A stretch of 64,000 nt of DNA, from contig JADJMW010000010.1 of the NCBI GenBank assembly GCA_016709385.1, forward strand, positions 1 to 64,000. Reading direction: 5' to 3'. Below are positions 34,442 to 45,511 of the stretch, piece after piece. Each line of letters starts with the position of its first letter. Positions within the stretch are counted from its first letter, which is position 1. Source of the DNA: Candidatus Rubrivivax defluviihabitans. GTDB lineage: Bacteria > Pseudomonadota > Gammaproteobacteria > Burkholderiales > Burkholderiaceae_C. The translations under genes were made by a program, and so were the position numbers. The notes under the pieces were generated by a model. The model searched no databases. It was not told the DNA's origin and worked only from the letters and a program-made list of their open reading frames with translations.

Positions 34442-35719
34442 CTATCCGAGGCGCAACTGGGTTCCCTCGGGCAACTTCTCGCCGGACTTCTTCTTCCACT
34501 GCTCTTCGATCAACTGCTTGGCGGCCATTTCCAGGAACTCCGGCGCCGCCCACTTCTGGACGTCGAAGTCGTTCTTGATGTAGCCGTTCTTGAGCATGAA
34601 GTCCTTGCCGGTCGTCACGCAAGCCAGGTTCTGCGGCGACAGGTTGGGCACCATGTCGACGTCCTTGATGCCCTGGTAGGTGTCCTCGGCGTCGCGGTAG
34701 AAGGTCTGCCGATCCAGCAGCACCGCCGCCGCCTGCTTGTACTGGTTGGCCCAGCGCCCGACCTTGATCATCGCCTTCATGTAAGTCACCACGAGTTCGG
34801 GGTGCTCGCGCGCCATCACGTCGGTGCAGGTGATTACGGCGGGCGTATTCGCGACCTGCAGCTTCCAGTCGGCGCGGCGGGACAGGTCCTCGATCATGCG
34901 GATCTGGCCGGTGTCCTCCTGCAGGTGCTGGAAGACCTTGCTCTGGGTGTAGATCGCGTCCACCTTGCCGCTCAGCAAGGCGGTCTCGAGCGGACGGAAC
35001 GCCAGGTCGCGCTTGTGGTCGCGCGTGGCCCACAGGTCGGTCGGGTTGATCAGGGGCTCGAGCATCTTCGGATCGTCGTACCAGTCGTCCGGGTACGGGA
35101 ACTCGACGATCTGCACGTCCTTCATGGTCATGTCGTTGAGCATCAGCATGCTCTCGATGCCCATGTGTTCCTGGATACGCCACCAGTCGTTCTTGATGGT
35201 GTTCAGGCTCTTGGACAGGCCGATCTTCTTGCCCTTCAGGTCCTTCATGCGCCAGATCGGATCGCCGGCGCGCACGGCCATGCAGCCGCCCTCGTGCACC
35301 CAGGTGGCACCCAGCAGCCGCGTGCGGCGGATGTCGGCCTGCACGTGGATCGGCGGGTACAGACCGCCGAAGCGGATCAGGTTGTCCTGGTTGTGGATGT
35401 AGTGCGGATACCAGTCGGTTTCGCGGCGGCTGCGGAAGTACGAATAGTCGATGCCGATCGCCTTGAAGTCGGTCTTGCACCACCCGAGCTCCTGGTCGAT
35501 GTTGTTGGCCGACACCATCGGGCAGTTGGTGAAGTAGACCTCCTTCCAGTTCAGCGCGACGGCCTTGCCTTTCTTGGCGCCCGCGCTCGCCTGCTGGGCC
35601 TGTGCGGGGGGCGAAGCAAGACCACCGCCTACGGCGGCAAGCCCGCCGGCTGCTGCGGCGACGGCACCCATGAAGTTGCGGCGGGATGCCAGGCCTGGCT
35701 CGTGAGATGGATTGTCCAT
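34442..35719 (-). CDS. Tat-exported DszB-like / NitT-TauT-type periplasmic binding-fold protein
   Basis: 425 residues from the ATG at 35719 (CAGGACA upstream). A Tat signal, ASRRNFMGAVAAAAGGLA, leads to cleavage near AQA. The mature protein has the substrate-binding fold shared by NitT/TauT solute-binding proteins and the sulfinate desulfinase DszB. Relative to DszB, whose catalytic residues are Cys27, His60 and Arg70, this protein has Cys66 in TNCP, His106 in PHYIH and Arg116 in IRFGG. The His-to-Arg spacing is the same, and RFGG-x2-PP is shared. It may be a periplasmic desulfinase or a binding protein for an organosulfur compound; no ABC permease or ATPase gene is nearby. It is divergent from the AraC gene (129 bases between starts). 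Confidence 0.78.
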   Translation of the reverse strand: MDNPSHEPGLASRRNFMGAVAAAAGGLAAVGGGLASPPAQAQQASAGAKKGKAVALNWKEVYFTNCPMVSANNIDQELGWCKTDFKAIGIDYSYFRSRRETDWYPHYIHNQDNLIRFGGLYPPIHVQADIRRTRLLGATWVHEGGCMAVRAGDPIWRMKDLKGKKIGLSKSLNTIKNDWWRIQEHMGIESMLMLNDMTMKDVQIVEFPYPDDWYDDPKMLEPLINPTDLWATRDHKRDLAFRPLETALLSGKVDAIYTQSKVFQHLQEDTGQIRMIEDLSRRADWKLQVANTPAVITCTDVMAREHPELVVTYMKAMIKVGRWANQYKQAAAVLLDRQTFYRDAEDTYQGIKDVDMVPNLSPQNLACVTTGKDFMLKNGYIKNDFDVQKWAAPEFLEMAAKQLIEEQWKKKSGEKLPEGTQLRLG

Positions 35720-35848
35720 GATGTGTCCTGAAAAGATGAAGGGAAGCATTCCGGGCAGCATGAACCATCATCGCGCCCCGAATTCGATTGAAATTGTGGT
35801 CTTCACGGCGGCGCTAGGATTGACTTGTTTTGACATCAGATTGATCAT
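35720..35848. promoter_or_regulatory. Divergent promoter region of the exported cluster and AraC gene
   Basis: 129 bases between the two start codons, distinctly AT-richer than the surroundings. On the plus strand GGATTGACTTGTTTTGACATC includes two TTGAC-like hexamers 11 bases apart, and TTGATCAT lies just before the AraC start. These could be a -35 element or regulator half sites; I cannot choose between them. Confidence 0.45.
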
Positions 35849-36940
35849 TTGAAACTTCTGGCCCCGAAAGCCTTGATCCAGCACAACGACGCGCCATTGC
35901 CTCTTGCGAAGCGCCCCCGCGCGCCCGCTGAGCATGAACCCGCCACAGTCCGCATCGGACCGATCTGCGCGGTGCCGGAGGTCCTTCGCAGCCTGGGCCA
36001 GGATCCGGCCGTGGTTCTCGGGGAGATCGGCATCGATCCCCGGCTGTTCGATGATCCGGACAACCTCGTCTCGTATGCGGCGAGGGCGCGCATCCTCGGC
36101 CACTGCGCGGCGAGGACCGGTTGCCGACACTTCGGCCTGCTGATCGGCGAGCGGGGTGGCCTGCAGGGCTTCGGCATCGTCGGTCTGCTCGTCAAATACT
36201 CGACCGACGTCGCAACCGCATTGCAGCGGCTGGTCGGGTTCCTTCACCTGCACGTGCGCGGTGCGGGAGTCGCCCTTTCGGTTGCGGGCGACCTGGCCAC
36301 GTTGCGGTACGACATTCTTCAGCCCGACGTCGAAGCGGTCGACCAACTCGGCGAAGCCGCCGTGGCGACCATGTTTCAGATCCTGCGCGGCCTGTGCGGT
36401 GGCGACTGGCGGCCGATCGAAGTCAGGCTGGCCCACCGGGCGCCGCCCGATCTGCGGCCTTACCGCAGATACTTCGGTGTGACGCCGGCCTTCGATGCGG
36501 CCGAGTACGCCGTGGTGTTCAAGGCGAGTTGGCTCGACCAACCCGTGCCGCAGGGTGACCCCGAGCTGATCCGGCTGCTGCAACAACACGTGCTCGCGCT
36601 GGAGACGAAGCACGAGGGCAACCTGGTGGCGCAGGTTCGTGCCGTCCTTCGAGGGGCCATCCTCGCAGGTCACGCAGGCGAAGAGCAGGTTGCCGCTATG
36701 CTGTCGCTGCACAAGCGCAGGCTGCACCGCCGGCTCGTCGCTGAAGGAACGCAGTTCCGCGCGCTCGACGCCGAGTGCCGATACGAAATCGCCCGGCAAC
36801 TTCTCGAGCACTCGGCGTTGGCGATCGCCCAGATCGCCCAGACGCTCGGGTATGCGGAGGCCAGCGTCTTTAACCGAGCCTTCCGCCGCTGGTCGGGCAC
36901 GACGCCGACGCGCTGGCGCGAGCAGCATAGCCGGGGCTGA
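35849..36940 (+). CDS. AraC-family transcriptional regulator
   Basis: 363 residues. The N-terminal two-thirds is the arabinose-binding-type effector domain of the OruR/ArgR-like group (RIGPICAVPEVLRSLGQDPA, ARTGCRHFGLLIGERGG). The C-terminal HTH_18 domain shows YEIARQLLEHSALAIAQIAQ and the second helix-turn-helix NRAFRRWSGTTPTRWR. The ORF opens with TTG at 35849; no ATG is available in frame. It is transcribed divergently from the exported cluster and is its most likely regulator. It is paralogous to 49669, sharing SLFDDPDN-like and RAFRRWSGTTP stretches. Confidence 0.88.
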   Translation: MKLLAPKALIQHNDAPLPLAKRPRAPAEHEPATVRIGPICAVPEVLRSLGQDPAVVLGEIGIDPRLFDDPDNLVSYAARARILGHCAARTGCRHFGLLIGERGGLQGFGIVGLLVKYSTDVATALQRLVGFLHLHVRGAGVALSVAGDLATLRYDILQPDVEAVDQLGEAAVATMFQILRGLCGGDWRPIEVRLAHRAPPDLRPYRRYFGVTPAFDAAEYAVVFKASWLDQPVPQGDPELIRLLQQHVLALETKHEGNLVAQVRAVLRGAILAGHAGEEQVAAMLSLHKRRLHRRLVAEGTQFRALDAECRYEIARQLLEHSALAIAQIAQTLGYAEASVFNRAFRRWSGTTPTRWREQHSRG

Positions 36941-37357
36941 CTTGCACATCGCACTCAGCGCAACCGGCACTGGCGAACCAACAGGTCCGGCGCAATGGTG
37001 CGGGTCAAATGGCGCCGGCGCCGAGGTCGCCCTGGCGCGACGGCACCATGCACCTCGCAGTGTTGGCGCTGGAGTTGACACAGCGGCTGGCGGGGCGAGT
37101 TCCCCGCGCGCGCCCGCGCCGGTCCTGTCGTTTCCCGAGTCTGCTCCCGCCAATGATGTCAGCTTTGTGCATGGCGATTCGATGACCTGACGGGCAGCTG
37201 AGGGTCGTAGGGGTCGTGAAGAACCCCTCGACATGCCGCCCGACAGCAGACACCCGGTCTCGCCGACCTATATGTCTTGGGCACTCCGCGCAGCGCCGAG
37301 ATCCCGAAAGACCACGTGGTGCCACACCCGGAAACTACCGGGTCAGCAGGTGCGGTC
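36941..37357. other. 417-bp intergenic region between convergent genes
   Basis: It lies between the AraC stop and the glucosidase stop. The only structure I recognise is copy B of the 45-bp element (37298-37342). ORFs across the rest have no family features and are probably chance products of the GC content. Confidence 0.5.
37298..37342 (-). promoter_or_regulatory. Copy B of the 45-bp element
   Basis: It contains CGAAAGACCACGTGGTGC and GGAAACTACCGGG and matches copy A at 39 of 45 positions. The TAACCT box of copies A and C is not conserved here: the equivalent position reads CAAGAC, though ATATAGG lies just beyond. Minus-strand transcription from it would run into the 3' end of the AraC gene, so no target gene is evident. 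It lies 15 bases past the glucosidase stop. Confidence 0.55.
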
Positions 37358-40039
<2,682 letters not shown>

Positions 40040-40121
40040 CGCACGGCTCCGGGTCGAGACCCGTGATCATCGCGCGCCAGGGTGGCGGCCAGGCAGCCAG
40101 GGGCAGCGTGCGGCCCGCCGG

Positions 40122-42233
40122 TCACGGCCCGCCCTCCGTGGCGCGGGCGATCAGTACCGCCAGCGAACGCGGCTGCACCGCGTAGGTCGCGCCGTCCACC
40201 GTCGCCGCCTCGGCCCAGGGGCAGAGGTCCTGCGGCGGTGCGAGCGCGGTGTCCAGGCAGCGGCGCCAGGCGCCCTGTGGCACGCCGGGCGGCGGCAGCT
40301 CGAAGACCAGCGGCTCCCAGTAGGCGTTGACCATCAGGTGCAGGCGCAGCCGGTGGGCGGCCAGCGGCACGGTCAGCGCCAGGCTGTGCGAATCGTGTCC
40401 CCAGTCGGGCGCCTGCAGGCGCACGCCGTGCCATTCCAACGGCTGCCGGCCGAGCAGTTCGTTGAGCGTCATCTCCGCGCGCTCCAGCGGCAGCTCGCGC
40501 GCCATGCGCAACGCGATCAGCCGCTTGACGAAGCGGTGCACGTCGGCGTGACGCGTCAACAGGCTCCAGTCGAACCAGATCGTCTCGTCGTCGATGCAAT
40601 AGGCGTTGTTGTTGCCCCGCTGGGTGCGCCGCACCTCGTCGCCCATCAGCAGCATCGGCGTGCCCACCGCCAGCAGCGTGAGCGCGAGGAAGTTCTTCAC
40701 CTGGCGGTTGCGCAATGCCTCGACCTGCGCGTCGTCGCTCGGCCCTTCGGCGCCGCAGTTCCAGCTGCGGTTGTCGTTGGCGCCGTCGCGGTTGTCTTCG
40801 CCGTTGGCCTCGTTGTGCTTGGCGTCGTAGGACACCAGGTCGTTCAGCGTGAAGCCGTCGTGGCAGGTCACGAAGTTGATGCTCTGCTCGGCCTCGCGCT
40901 GTTCGTGCGCGAACACGTCCGGGCTGCCGACCAGCCTGGCCGCCAGCGCCCCGACGCGGCCGCCTTCGCCTCTGAGAAAGGCGCGGGCGTCGTCGCGGAA
41001 GCGGCCGTTCCACTCGGTCCAGCTGTCGCCGGCGAAGTGGCCCACCTGGTACAGGCCGGCGGCGTCCCAGGCCTCGGCGATCAGCTTCACGTTCGACAGC
41101 ACCGGATCGGACTCGATGTCCCACAGAATCGGCGGCCGGGCCAGGGGCTGGCCCTGCTGGTCGCGCGCCAGGATCGACGCCAGGTCGAAGCGGAACCCGT
41201 CGACGTGCATCTCGCTCACCCAGTAACGCAGGCTGTCGAGGATCATGCGCCTGACCACCGACTCGTTGGCGTTCAGCGTGTTGCCGCAGCCGCTGTAGTC
41301 GGCATAACGGGAGCGGTCGGCGTCGAGCAGGTAATAGGTGTCGTTGGCCAGGCCGCGCCAGGACAGCGTCGGGCCGTCGTGCCCGCCTTCGGCCGTGTGG
41401 TTGTAAACGACGTCGAGGATGACCTCGATGCCGGCGCGGTGCAGCGCCTTGACCATGTCGCGAAACTCGTCGAGCACCCCCGGCGCATCGGCACACGAAG
41501 CGTACGCCGGGTGCGGCGCGAAGAACGCCAGCGGCTGGTAGCCCCAGACGTTGCGCCGGCCCGCGGGCGCAGCCTGTTCGTCGAAGGCGAACACCGGCAG
41601 CAGTTCCACCGCACTGACGCCGAGGTCGGCCAGGTACGGGATCTTCTCGATCAGGCCCGCGAAGGTGCCGCGGCGGTGCTCGGCGACGCCGGAATTCGGG
41701 TGGCGAGTGAACGCGCCGACGTGCATCTCGTAGATCACCGTCTTCGTGAACGGCCGCCGCGGCGGCTGGTCGTCGCCCCAGTCGTAGGCGCCGACGTCGA
41801 CGACCACGCCCTTGATCGCGACGGCCGCGTTGTCGCCGGGCCGGGCAGCGGCGTCGCGGTCGCGGCCGGCGGGCCGCGCGATGCAGCGTGCATACGGGTC
41901 GAGCAGCAGCTTGTCCGGGTCGAAACGCAGGCCCGCAGCCGGCTCGAACGGCCCGTGCACGCGCCAGCCGTAAAGCTGGCCCGGCGCGACGCCGGGCAGG
42001 AACGCATGCCAGTAGTGGTAGTTGCGATGGCGGTGCGGCGCCAGGTCGACCACCCGTGCCGGGCGGGCGTCGTCGACATGGTCGAACAGGCACAACTCGA
42101 CGCGCGTGCAGCGGCGGGCGAAGATGCTGAAGTTGACGCCGCCCTGGTGCGGCGTGGCGCCCAGCGGGAAGCTGTGCCCGGGCTGTGGCGTCGGGGCCGG
42201 CGTCGTGGCCGGGGCGGTGCACTTGCCGTGCAT
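40122..42233 (-). CDS. glgX: Glycogen debranching enzyme GlgX (GH13 isoamylase type)
   Basis: 703 residues from ATG 42233; a TTG at 42248 overlapping the glucokinase stop is an alternative. A CBM48 domain comes first (FPLGATPHQGGVNFSIFA...), then the GH13 barrel with VIYEMHVGAFT, region I DVVYNHTAEGG, nucleophile region GFRFDLASIL, acid/base region LIAEAWDAAGLY and region IV FVTCHDGFTLNDLVSY. It hydrolyses alpha-1,6 branches of limit dextrins made during glycogen breakdown. It lies between the glucokinase gene (upstream) and the GH63-like gene (downstream). No glgP or glgA is in the window. Confidence 0.92.
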   Translation of the reverse strand: MHGKCTAPATTPAPTPQPGHSFPLGATPHQGGVNFSIFARRCTRVELCLFDHVDDARPARVVDLAPHRHRNYHYWHAFLPGVAPGQLYGWRVHGPFEPAAGLRFDPDKLLLDPYARCIARPAGRDRDAAARPGDNAAVAIKGVVVDVGAYDWGDDQPPRRPFTKTVIYEMHVGAFTRHPNSGVAEHRRGTFAGLIEKIPYLADLGVSAVELLPVFAFDEQAAPAGRRNVWGYQPLAFFAPHPAYASCADAPGVLDEFRDMVKALHRAGIEVILDVVYNHTAEGGHDGPTLSWRGLANDTYYLLDADRSRYADYSGCGNTLNANESVVRRMILDSLRYWVSEMHVDGFRFDLASILARDQQGQPLARPPILWDIESDPVLSNVKLIAEAWDAAGLYQVGHFAGDSWTEWNGRFRDDARAFLRGEGGRVGALAARLVGSPDVFAHEQREAEQSINFVTCHDGFTLNDLVSYDAKHNEANGEDNRDGANDNRSWNCGAEGPSDDAQVEALRNRQVKNFLALTLLAVGTPMLLMGDEVRRTQRGNNNAYCIDDETIWFDWSLLTRHADVHRFVKRLIALRMARELPLERAEMTLNELLGRQPLEWHGVRLQAPDWGHDSHSLALTVPLAAHRLRLHLMVNAYWEPLVFELPPPGVPQGAWRRCLDTALAPPQDLCPWAEAATVDGATYAVQPRSLAVLIARATEGGP

Positions 42234-42244
42234 GCGGGGTGCCG

Positions 42245-42988
42245 TCAACCGACCGCAGGCGGGGCGGCCGGCGCGGCAGCCGCGGCGGGCCGTGCCGTGC
42301 CCTTCGGTTCGGAAAAGCTGACCGGCGCCCAGAGGCGAAACCCGCCCTCGAACGCGAGTGCGTTGTCACCCAGGCGGCAGCCCGGTGGCAGCTTCTTCAA
42401 CTTCTTCGCGTTGCCCCCGCCGACGACGATGTCGTCCAGGTACAGCGCGGTCGTGAAACGCTCCACCAGCCGCTCGAAGGTGGCCTGCCACGCCTTGCGG
42501 CCGTGTTTGCGCAGGCCGCGCAGACCCAGGTGGTCTTCGATGGTGTCCTTGCCGTAGGCCAGGGCCCCGACCTCCATCGGCACCACGTGGTCGTGCACGA
42601 TCAGTGCCGACCCCAGGCCCGTGCCGAGGCCAAGGAACAGCATCGTGCCGCCGCGGTAGCTGCCCAGCGCCTGCATCGCGGCGTCGTTGATGAGCTTGAC
42701 GGGGCGACCGAAGGCCGCGGCGAAGTCGAAACCCACCCAGCCGGGGCCCAGGTTGCGCGGTTCGGCGACGATGCGACCGTCGACGATGCGCCCGGGGTAA
42801 CCGAGGGCCACCACGTCATAGGCCCAGTCGGCGGCCAGTTCCCCGATCTGCGCGACCATGCGCTGGGGCGTCATCTGCGGGCCCGAGTCGAACCGGCGGC
42901 GCTCGCTCTGGCCGCTGGCCAGGATCTTCACGCCGGTCCCGCCGATGTCCACCGCCAGAACCCTTCTGCCTTGCTTCCTGCCCTTCAT
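42245..42988 (-). CDS. ppgK: ROK-family kinase, polyphosphate-glucokinase-like
   Basis: 247 residues. The phosphate-binding motif VLAVDIGGTGVKI opens the protein; GYPGRIVDGRI, LINDAAMQALG and FLGLGTGLGSALIV complete the sugar-kinase fold. The short form without the ROK zinc-finger motif and the GGTGVK start match polyphosphate glucokinases, which phosphorylate glucose with polyphosphate (or ATP). PPK2 and exopolyphosphatase genes in the window support this. The C-terminus has a Pro/Ala-rich tail of about 25 residues. It is the first gene of the glucan run, with copy C of the 45-bp element 119 bases upstream. Confidence 0.75.
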   Translation of the reverse strand: MKGRKQGRRVLAVDIGGTGVKILASGQSERRRFDSGPQMTPQRMVAQIGELAADWAYDVVALGYPGRIVDGRIVAEPRNLGPGWVGFDFAAAFGRPVKLINDAAMQALGSYRGGTMLFLGLGTGLGSALIVHDHVVPMEVGALAYGKDTIEDHLGLRGLRKHGRKAWQATFERLVERFTTALYLDDIVVGGGNAKKLKKLPPGCRLGDNALAFEGGFRLWAPVSFSEPKGTARPAAAAAPAAPPAVG

Positions 42989-43082
42989 GCGGTGCTCCCG
43001 ACTTGGCGCTCCCCTGACGATACCGGCCGCTGCGACCGAGCCCCCGATCGTGCGCCGCCGCCGCCGGGCCCGACCCGAGCGC

Positions 43083-43151
43083 AGGTTAGTCAGCCGAAGG
43101 CGGGCTGTGACCCCGAAAGACTACGTGGTGCCGCCCCAGGAAACTACCGGG
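43083..43151 (-). promoter_or_regulatory. Copy C of the 45-bp element with TAACCT box
   Basis: The core is 43107-43151 and matches copy A at 41 of 45 positions. TAACCT on the minus strand (43088-43083) follows after exactly 18 bases, and the ten bases CGCAGGTTAG around it are identical to copy A. The glucokinase start lies 95 bases further on. The element sits 17 bases past the stop of the response-regulator gene, which is therefore also a candidate binder. Confidence 0.6.
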
Positions 43152-43168
43152 CCCGACGCGCCGGAGCG

Positions 43169-43819
43169 TCAGCGTTCCACGAGTCCGTGCTTGATGGCGA
43201 AGTGGATCAGCTCGGCATTGGTGTGCAGGCCCAGCGCTTCCATCGCCTGGTATTTGTGGAACTCCACCGTGCGCGGCGAGATGCCCAGCGCCGCGGCGAT
43301 CTGCTTGGCCGACTGCCCTTCGGCCGCGAGTTGAAGCACCTCGCGCTGTCGCGGCGTGAGCGCGCCCAACGAGCCGCCGGCCTGCGGCGGCCCCTGCTTC
43401 ATCGACTCGAGGACCTCGCCCGCGAGCTGCGGCGTCAGGTAGGTCTGGCCCGCGAGCGCGGCGCGGATGGCGGTCACCAGTTCGGCCGGCGCCGAATGCT
43501 TGAGCACGAAGCCCGAGGCGCCGGCGTCGAGGGCGCGGCGCGCGAAGCTGGCGTCGCGGTGCATGGTGAGAAAGACGACGGGCACGGGGTCGCCGTGCTG
43601 CCTGAGCTGCACCAGCGCGTCGATACCGTTGAGGTGCGGCATGGTGATGTCGGCGACGATGACATCCGGCCGCAGCCGGCCGGCCGCTTCGACCAGCGCG
43701 CGCCCGTCTTCGACCACGCCGACGAGGTCGAACTCGGGGGCGAGCAGGCTCTTCAGCGCCTCGGCCACCATCAGGTGGTCGTCGGCGAGCAGCACACGCG
43801 GGCGCCGAGCGAGGTTCAC
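43169..43819 (-). CDS. NarL/FixJ-type response regulator
   Basis: 216 residues from a GTG at 43819 that overlaps the kinase stop (GTGA). Receiver domain: VLLADDHLMVAEAL with the acidic pair, phosphoacceptor Asp in VIVADITMPHLNG, Thr in VVFLTMHRD and Lys in GFVLKHS. The LuxR-type helix-turn-helix is LTPRQREVLQLAAEGQ and SAKQIAAALGISPRTVEFHK. It forms the cognate pair with the kinase encoded immediately upstream. Likely targets are the operons behind the 45-bp elements; this is inference from position. Confidence 0.92.
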   Translation of the reverse strand: MNLARRPRVLLADDHLMVAEALKSLLAPEFDLVGVVEDGRALVEAAGRLRPDVIVADITMPHLNGIDALVQLRQHGDPVPVVFLTMHRDASFARRALDAGASGFVLKHSAPAELVTAIRAALAGQTYLTPQLAGEVLESMKQGPPQAGGSLGALTPRQREVLQLAAEGQSAKQIAAALGISPRTVEFHKYQAMEALGLHTNAELIHFAIKHGLVER

Positions 43820-45432
43820 CGCGCCCCGCCTTCCGCACCGAGTGCTGGAACCCAGGCGACGACCGTCGTTCCCCGCCCGGGCGATGACTCGACGTCGAGC
43901 GTGCCGCCCACCAGGTGCAGACGTTCGCGCATGCTCGCCAGGCCGAGGCTGCGGCCTTCGCGCGGGCGCGTCGGATCGAAGCCGACGCCCTGGTCGCCAA
44001 CGGCCAGCAGCAGGCCGCCGTCGGCCCGGCGCAACGTGACGCTGGCTCTGCCCGTACCGGCATGGCGGGCCACGTTGGTCAGCGCCTCCTGGGCCACGCG
44101 GAACAGGCACAGCTGTGCCTCCTCGCCCGCCACCGCAGGCACGGATTCCAGGTTCATGCTCACGGCCAGCCGGCCCTGGCGGCCCCGGCGTTCACATTCC
44201 GCACGCAGCGCCTCGACCAGACCGAGTTCCTCGAGCACCGACGGATGGAGCTGGTAGGCCAGCGAGTGGATGTCCTCGCTCAGGCGCACGAGCTCGGCGC
44301 GCACCGAGCGCATCACGTCGGCCTGCGCTCCGTCCGCCGCGGTGAGTTCGGCGCGGCCCATGTCGATCGCCAGCACCGCCAGCCGCTGTGTCACGTCGTC
44401 GTGCAGTTCGCGCGCGAGCAAGGCGCGCTCGTCCTCGTGGGCCCGGATCAGGCGCCGGCTCAGGTCGCGCAAGGCCGCCTCGGCCTGCTTGGCTTCGGTG
44501 ATGTCGCGCAGCACGCCGAACGACCTGAGCGTGCGCCCGCCGGCGTCGCGCCGGGCGACGCGGCCCACGTGATGGATCCAGCGCTCGCCACGGGTCGGAT
44601 GCGGGAAGCGATATTCCACCGACAAGTGTTCCAGTTCCCTGGCGTGGAGTTGGCGGCGCAGCTCCAGCACGCGTGCGCGGTCGTCCGGATGGATGTGCTC
44701 CATCCAGAACTCGAGCGCCTGCAGGCCCTGCGAGCGGTCGGCGGGAATGCCGCACAGGTCGCGCAGGCGGTCGTCCACGTGTGCCACGTCTGCGCGGAAG
44801 TCGACCTCGTAGAACGCCAGGCCGGCGAGGTCGGCACTCGCCGCCAGGCGCGCCTGGTTTTGCAGAAGCTTGTGCTCCTGGCGCTCGCGGGCGAGCGCGT
44901 TGGTGAAGACCTGCGCCACCAGTTGCAGCCGCTTCACCAGCGCGGGCGGCCAGTCGCGCTCGGTGTGCACGGTGTTCAGGCCCAGGACGCCGATGGACTG
45001 GTTCACCCCCACCGCCAGGGGCAGGGCCAGATTCGACTGGACGCCGATGAGGCGCGCGTTTTCGCGGTCGACGGTGGCCGCCGCCGGCAGTGCGTCCAGC
45101 GAGGGCAGGACCACGGTGCGGCCGGCCAGCAATTCCTGCGCGTACCACGGAAACTGGGCCTGGTGCAGCGGTCCGGGCGCGGGTACGCCTTGCCGGGTGT
45201 AGACATGGGTGGCCGTGGCGATACCGGGGGTGAGATCCGACCACTGCCACAACACTGCCAGGTCGATGCCGAGAGGATCGGACAGGCGGCGCAACGCGTC
45301 TTCGATCTCGCCGTCGACCTCGCCGGGCCGCAGGTTGATGAATTTGGACGAGATGTCCGAGACCAGGCTCTCGAAGTCCAGACGCTGCTGGACGTTCTCG
45401 GCAGAAGACTGCGGTTCGTCGAGCGTGGACAT
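43816..45432 (-). CDS. NarX/UhpB-type sensor histidine kinase with GAF and PAS domains
   Basis: 538 residues, no membrane segment, so it senses in the cytoplasm. GAF domain about 20-185 (IDLAVLWQWSDLTPG, QSIGVLGLNTVH). PAS/PAC about 205-325 (GLAFYEVDFRADVAHVDDR, WIHHVGRVARRD, SFGVLRDITEAKQAE). HisKA_3 at about 330 with the phosphoacceptor in ERALLARELHDDVTQRLAV. HATPase with VAQEALTNVARHAG (N box), VGDQGVGFD (G1) and GLASMRERLHLVGG. A PAS domain of this kind may bind heme or flavin but no ligand residue is obvious. Start ATG 45432. Confidence 0.92.
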   Translation of the reverse strand: MSTLDEPQSSAENVQQRLDFESLVSDISSKFINLRPGEVDGEIEDALRRLSDPLGIDLAVLWQWSDLTPGIATATHVYTRQGVPAPGPLHQAQFPWYAQELLAGRTVVLPSLDALPAAATVDRENARLIGVQSNLALPLAVGVNQSIGVLGLNTVHTERDWPPALVKRLQLVAQVFTNALARERQEHKLLQNQARLAASADLAGLAFYEVDFRADVAHVDDRLRDLCGIPADRSQGLQALEFWMEHIHPDDRARVLELRRQLHARELEHLSVEYRFPHPTRGERWIHHVGRVARRDAGGRTLRSFGVLRDITEAKQAEAALRDLSRRLIRAHEDERALLARELHDDVTQRLAVLAIDMGRAELTAADGAQADVMRSVRAELVRLSEDIHSLAYQLHPSVLEELGLVEALRAECERRGRQGRLAVSMNLESVPAVAGEEAQLCLFRVAQEALTNVARHAGTGRASVTLRRADGGLLLAVGDQGVGFDPTRPREGRSLGLASMRERLHLVGGTLDVESSPGRGTTVVAWVPALGAEGGAR

Positions 45433-45511
45433 GGCGCCGGATCATAGCGATGCAACGCGACATGGCCGACGGCGTCAATCCGGCACCCGGGCAGACCGAG
45501 CGCGGTTTCGT

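Noticed and set aside
33699..35771. One long ORF joining rhodanese to a 690-residue protein
   Set aside because: Only its C-terminal 217 residues are real (rhodanese with its own signal peptide). The rest is an out-of-frame reading of the DszB-like gene.
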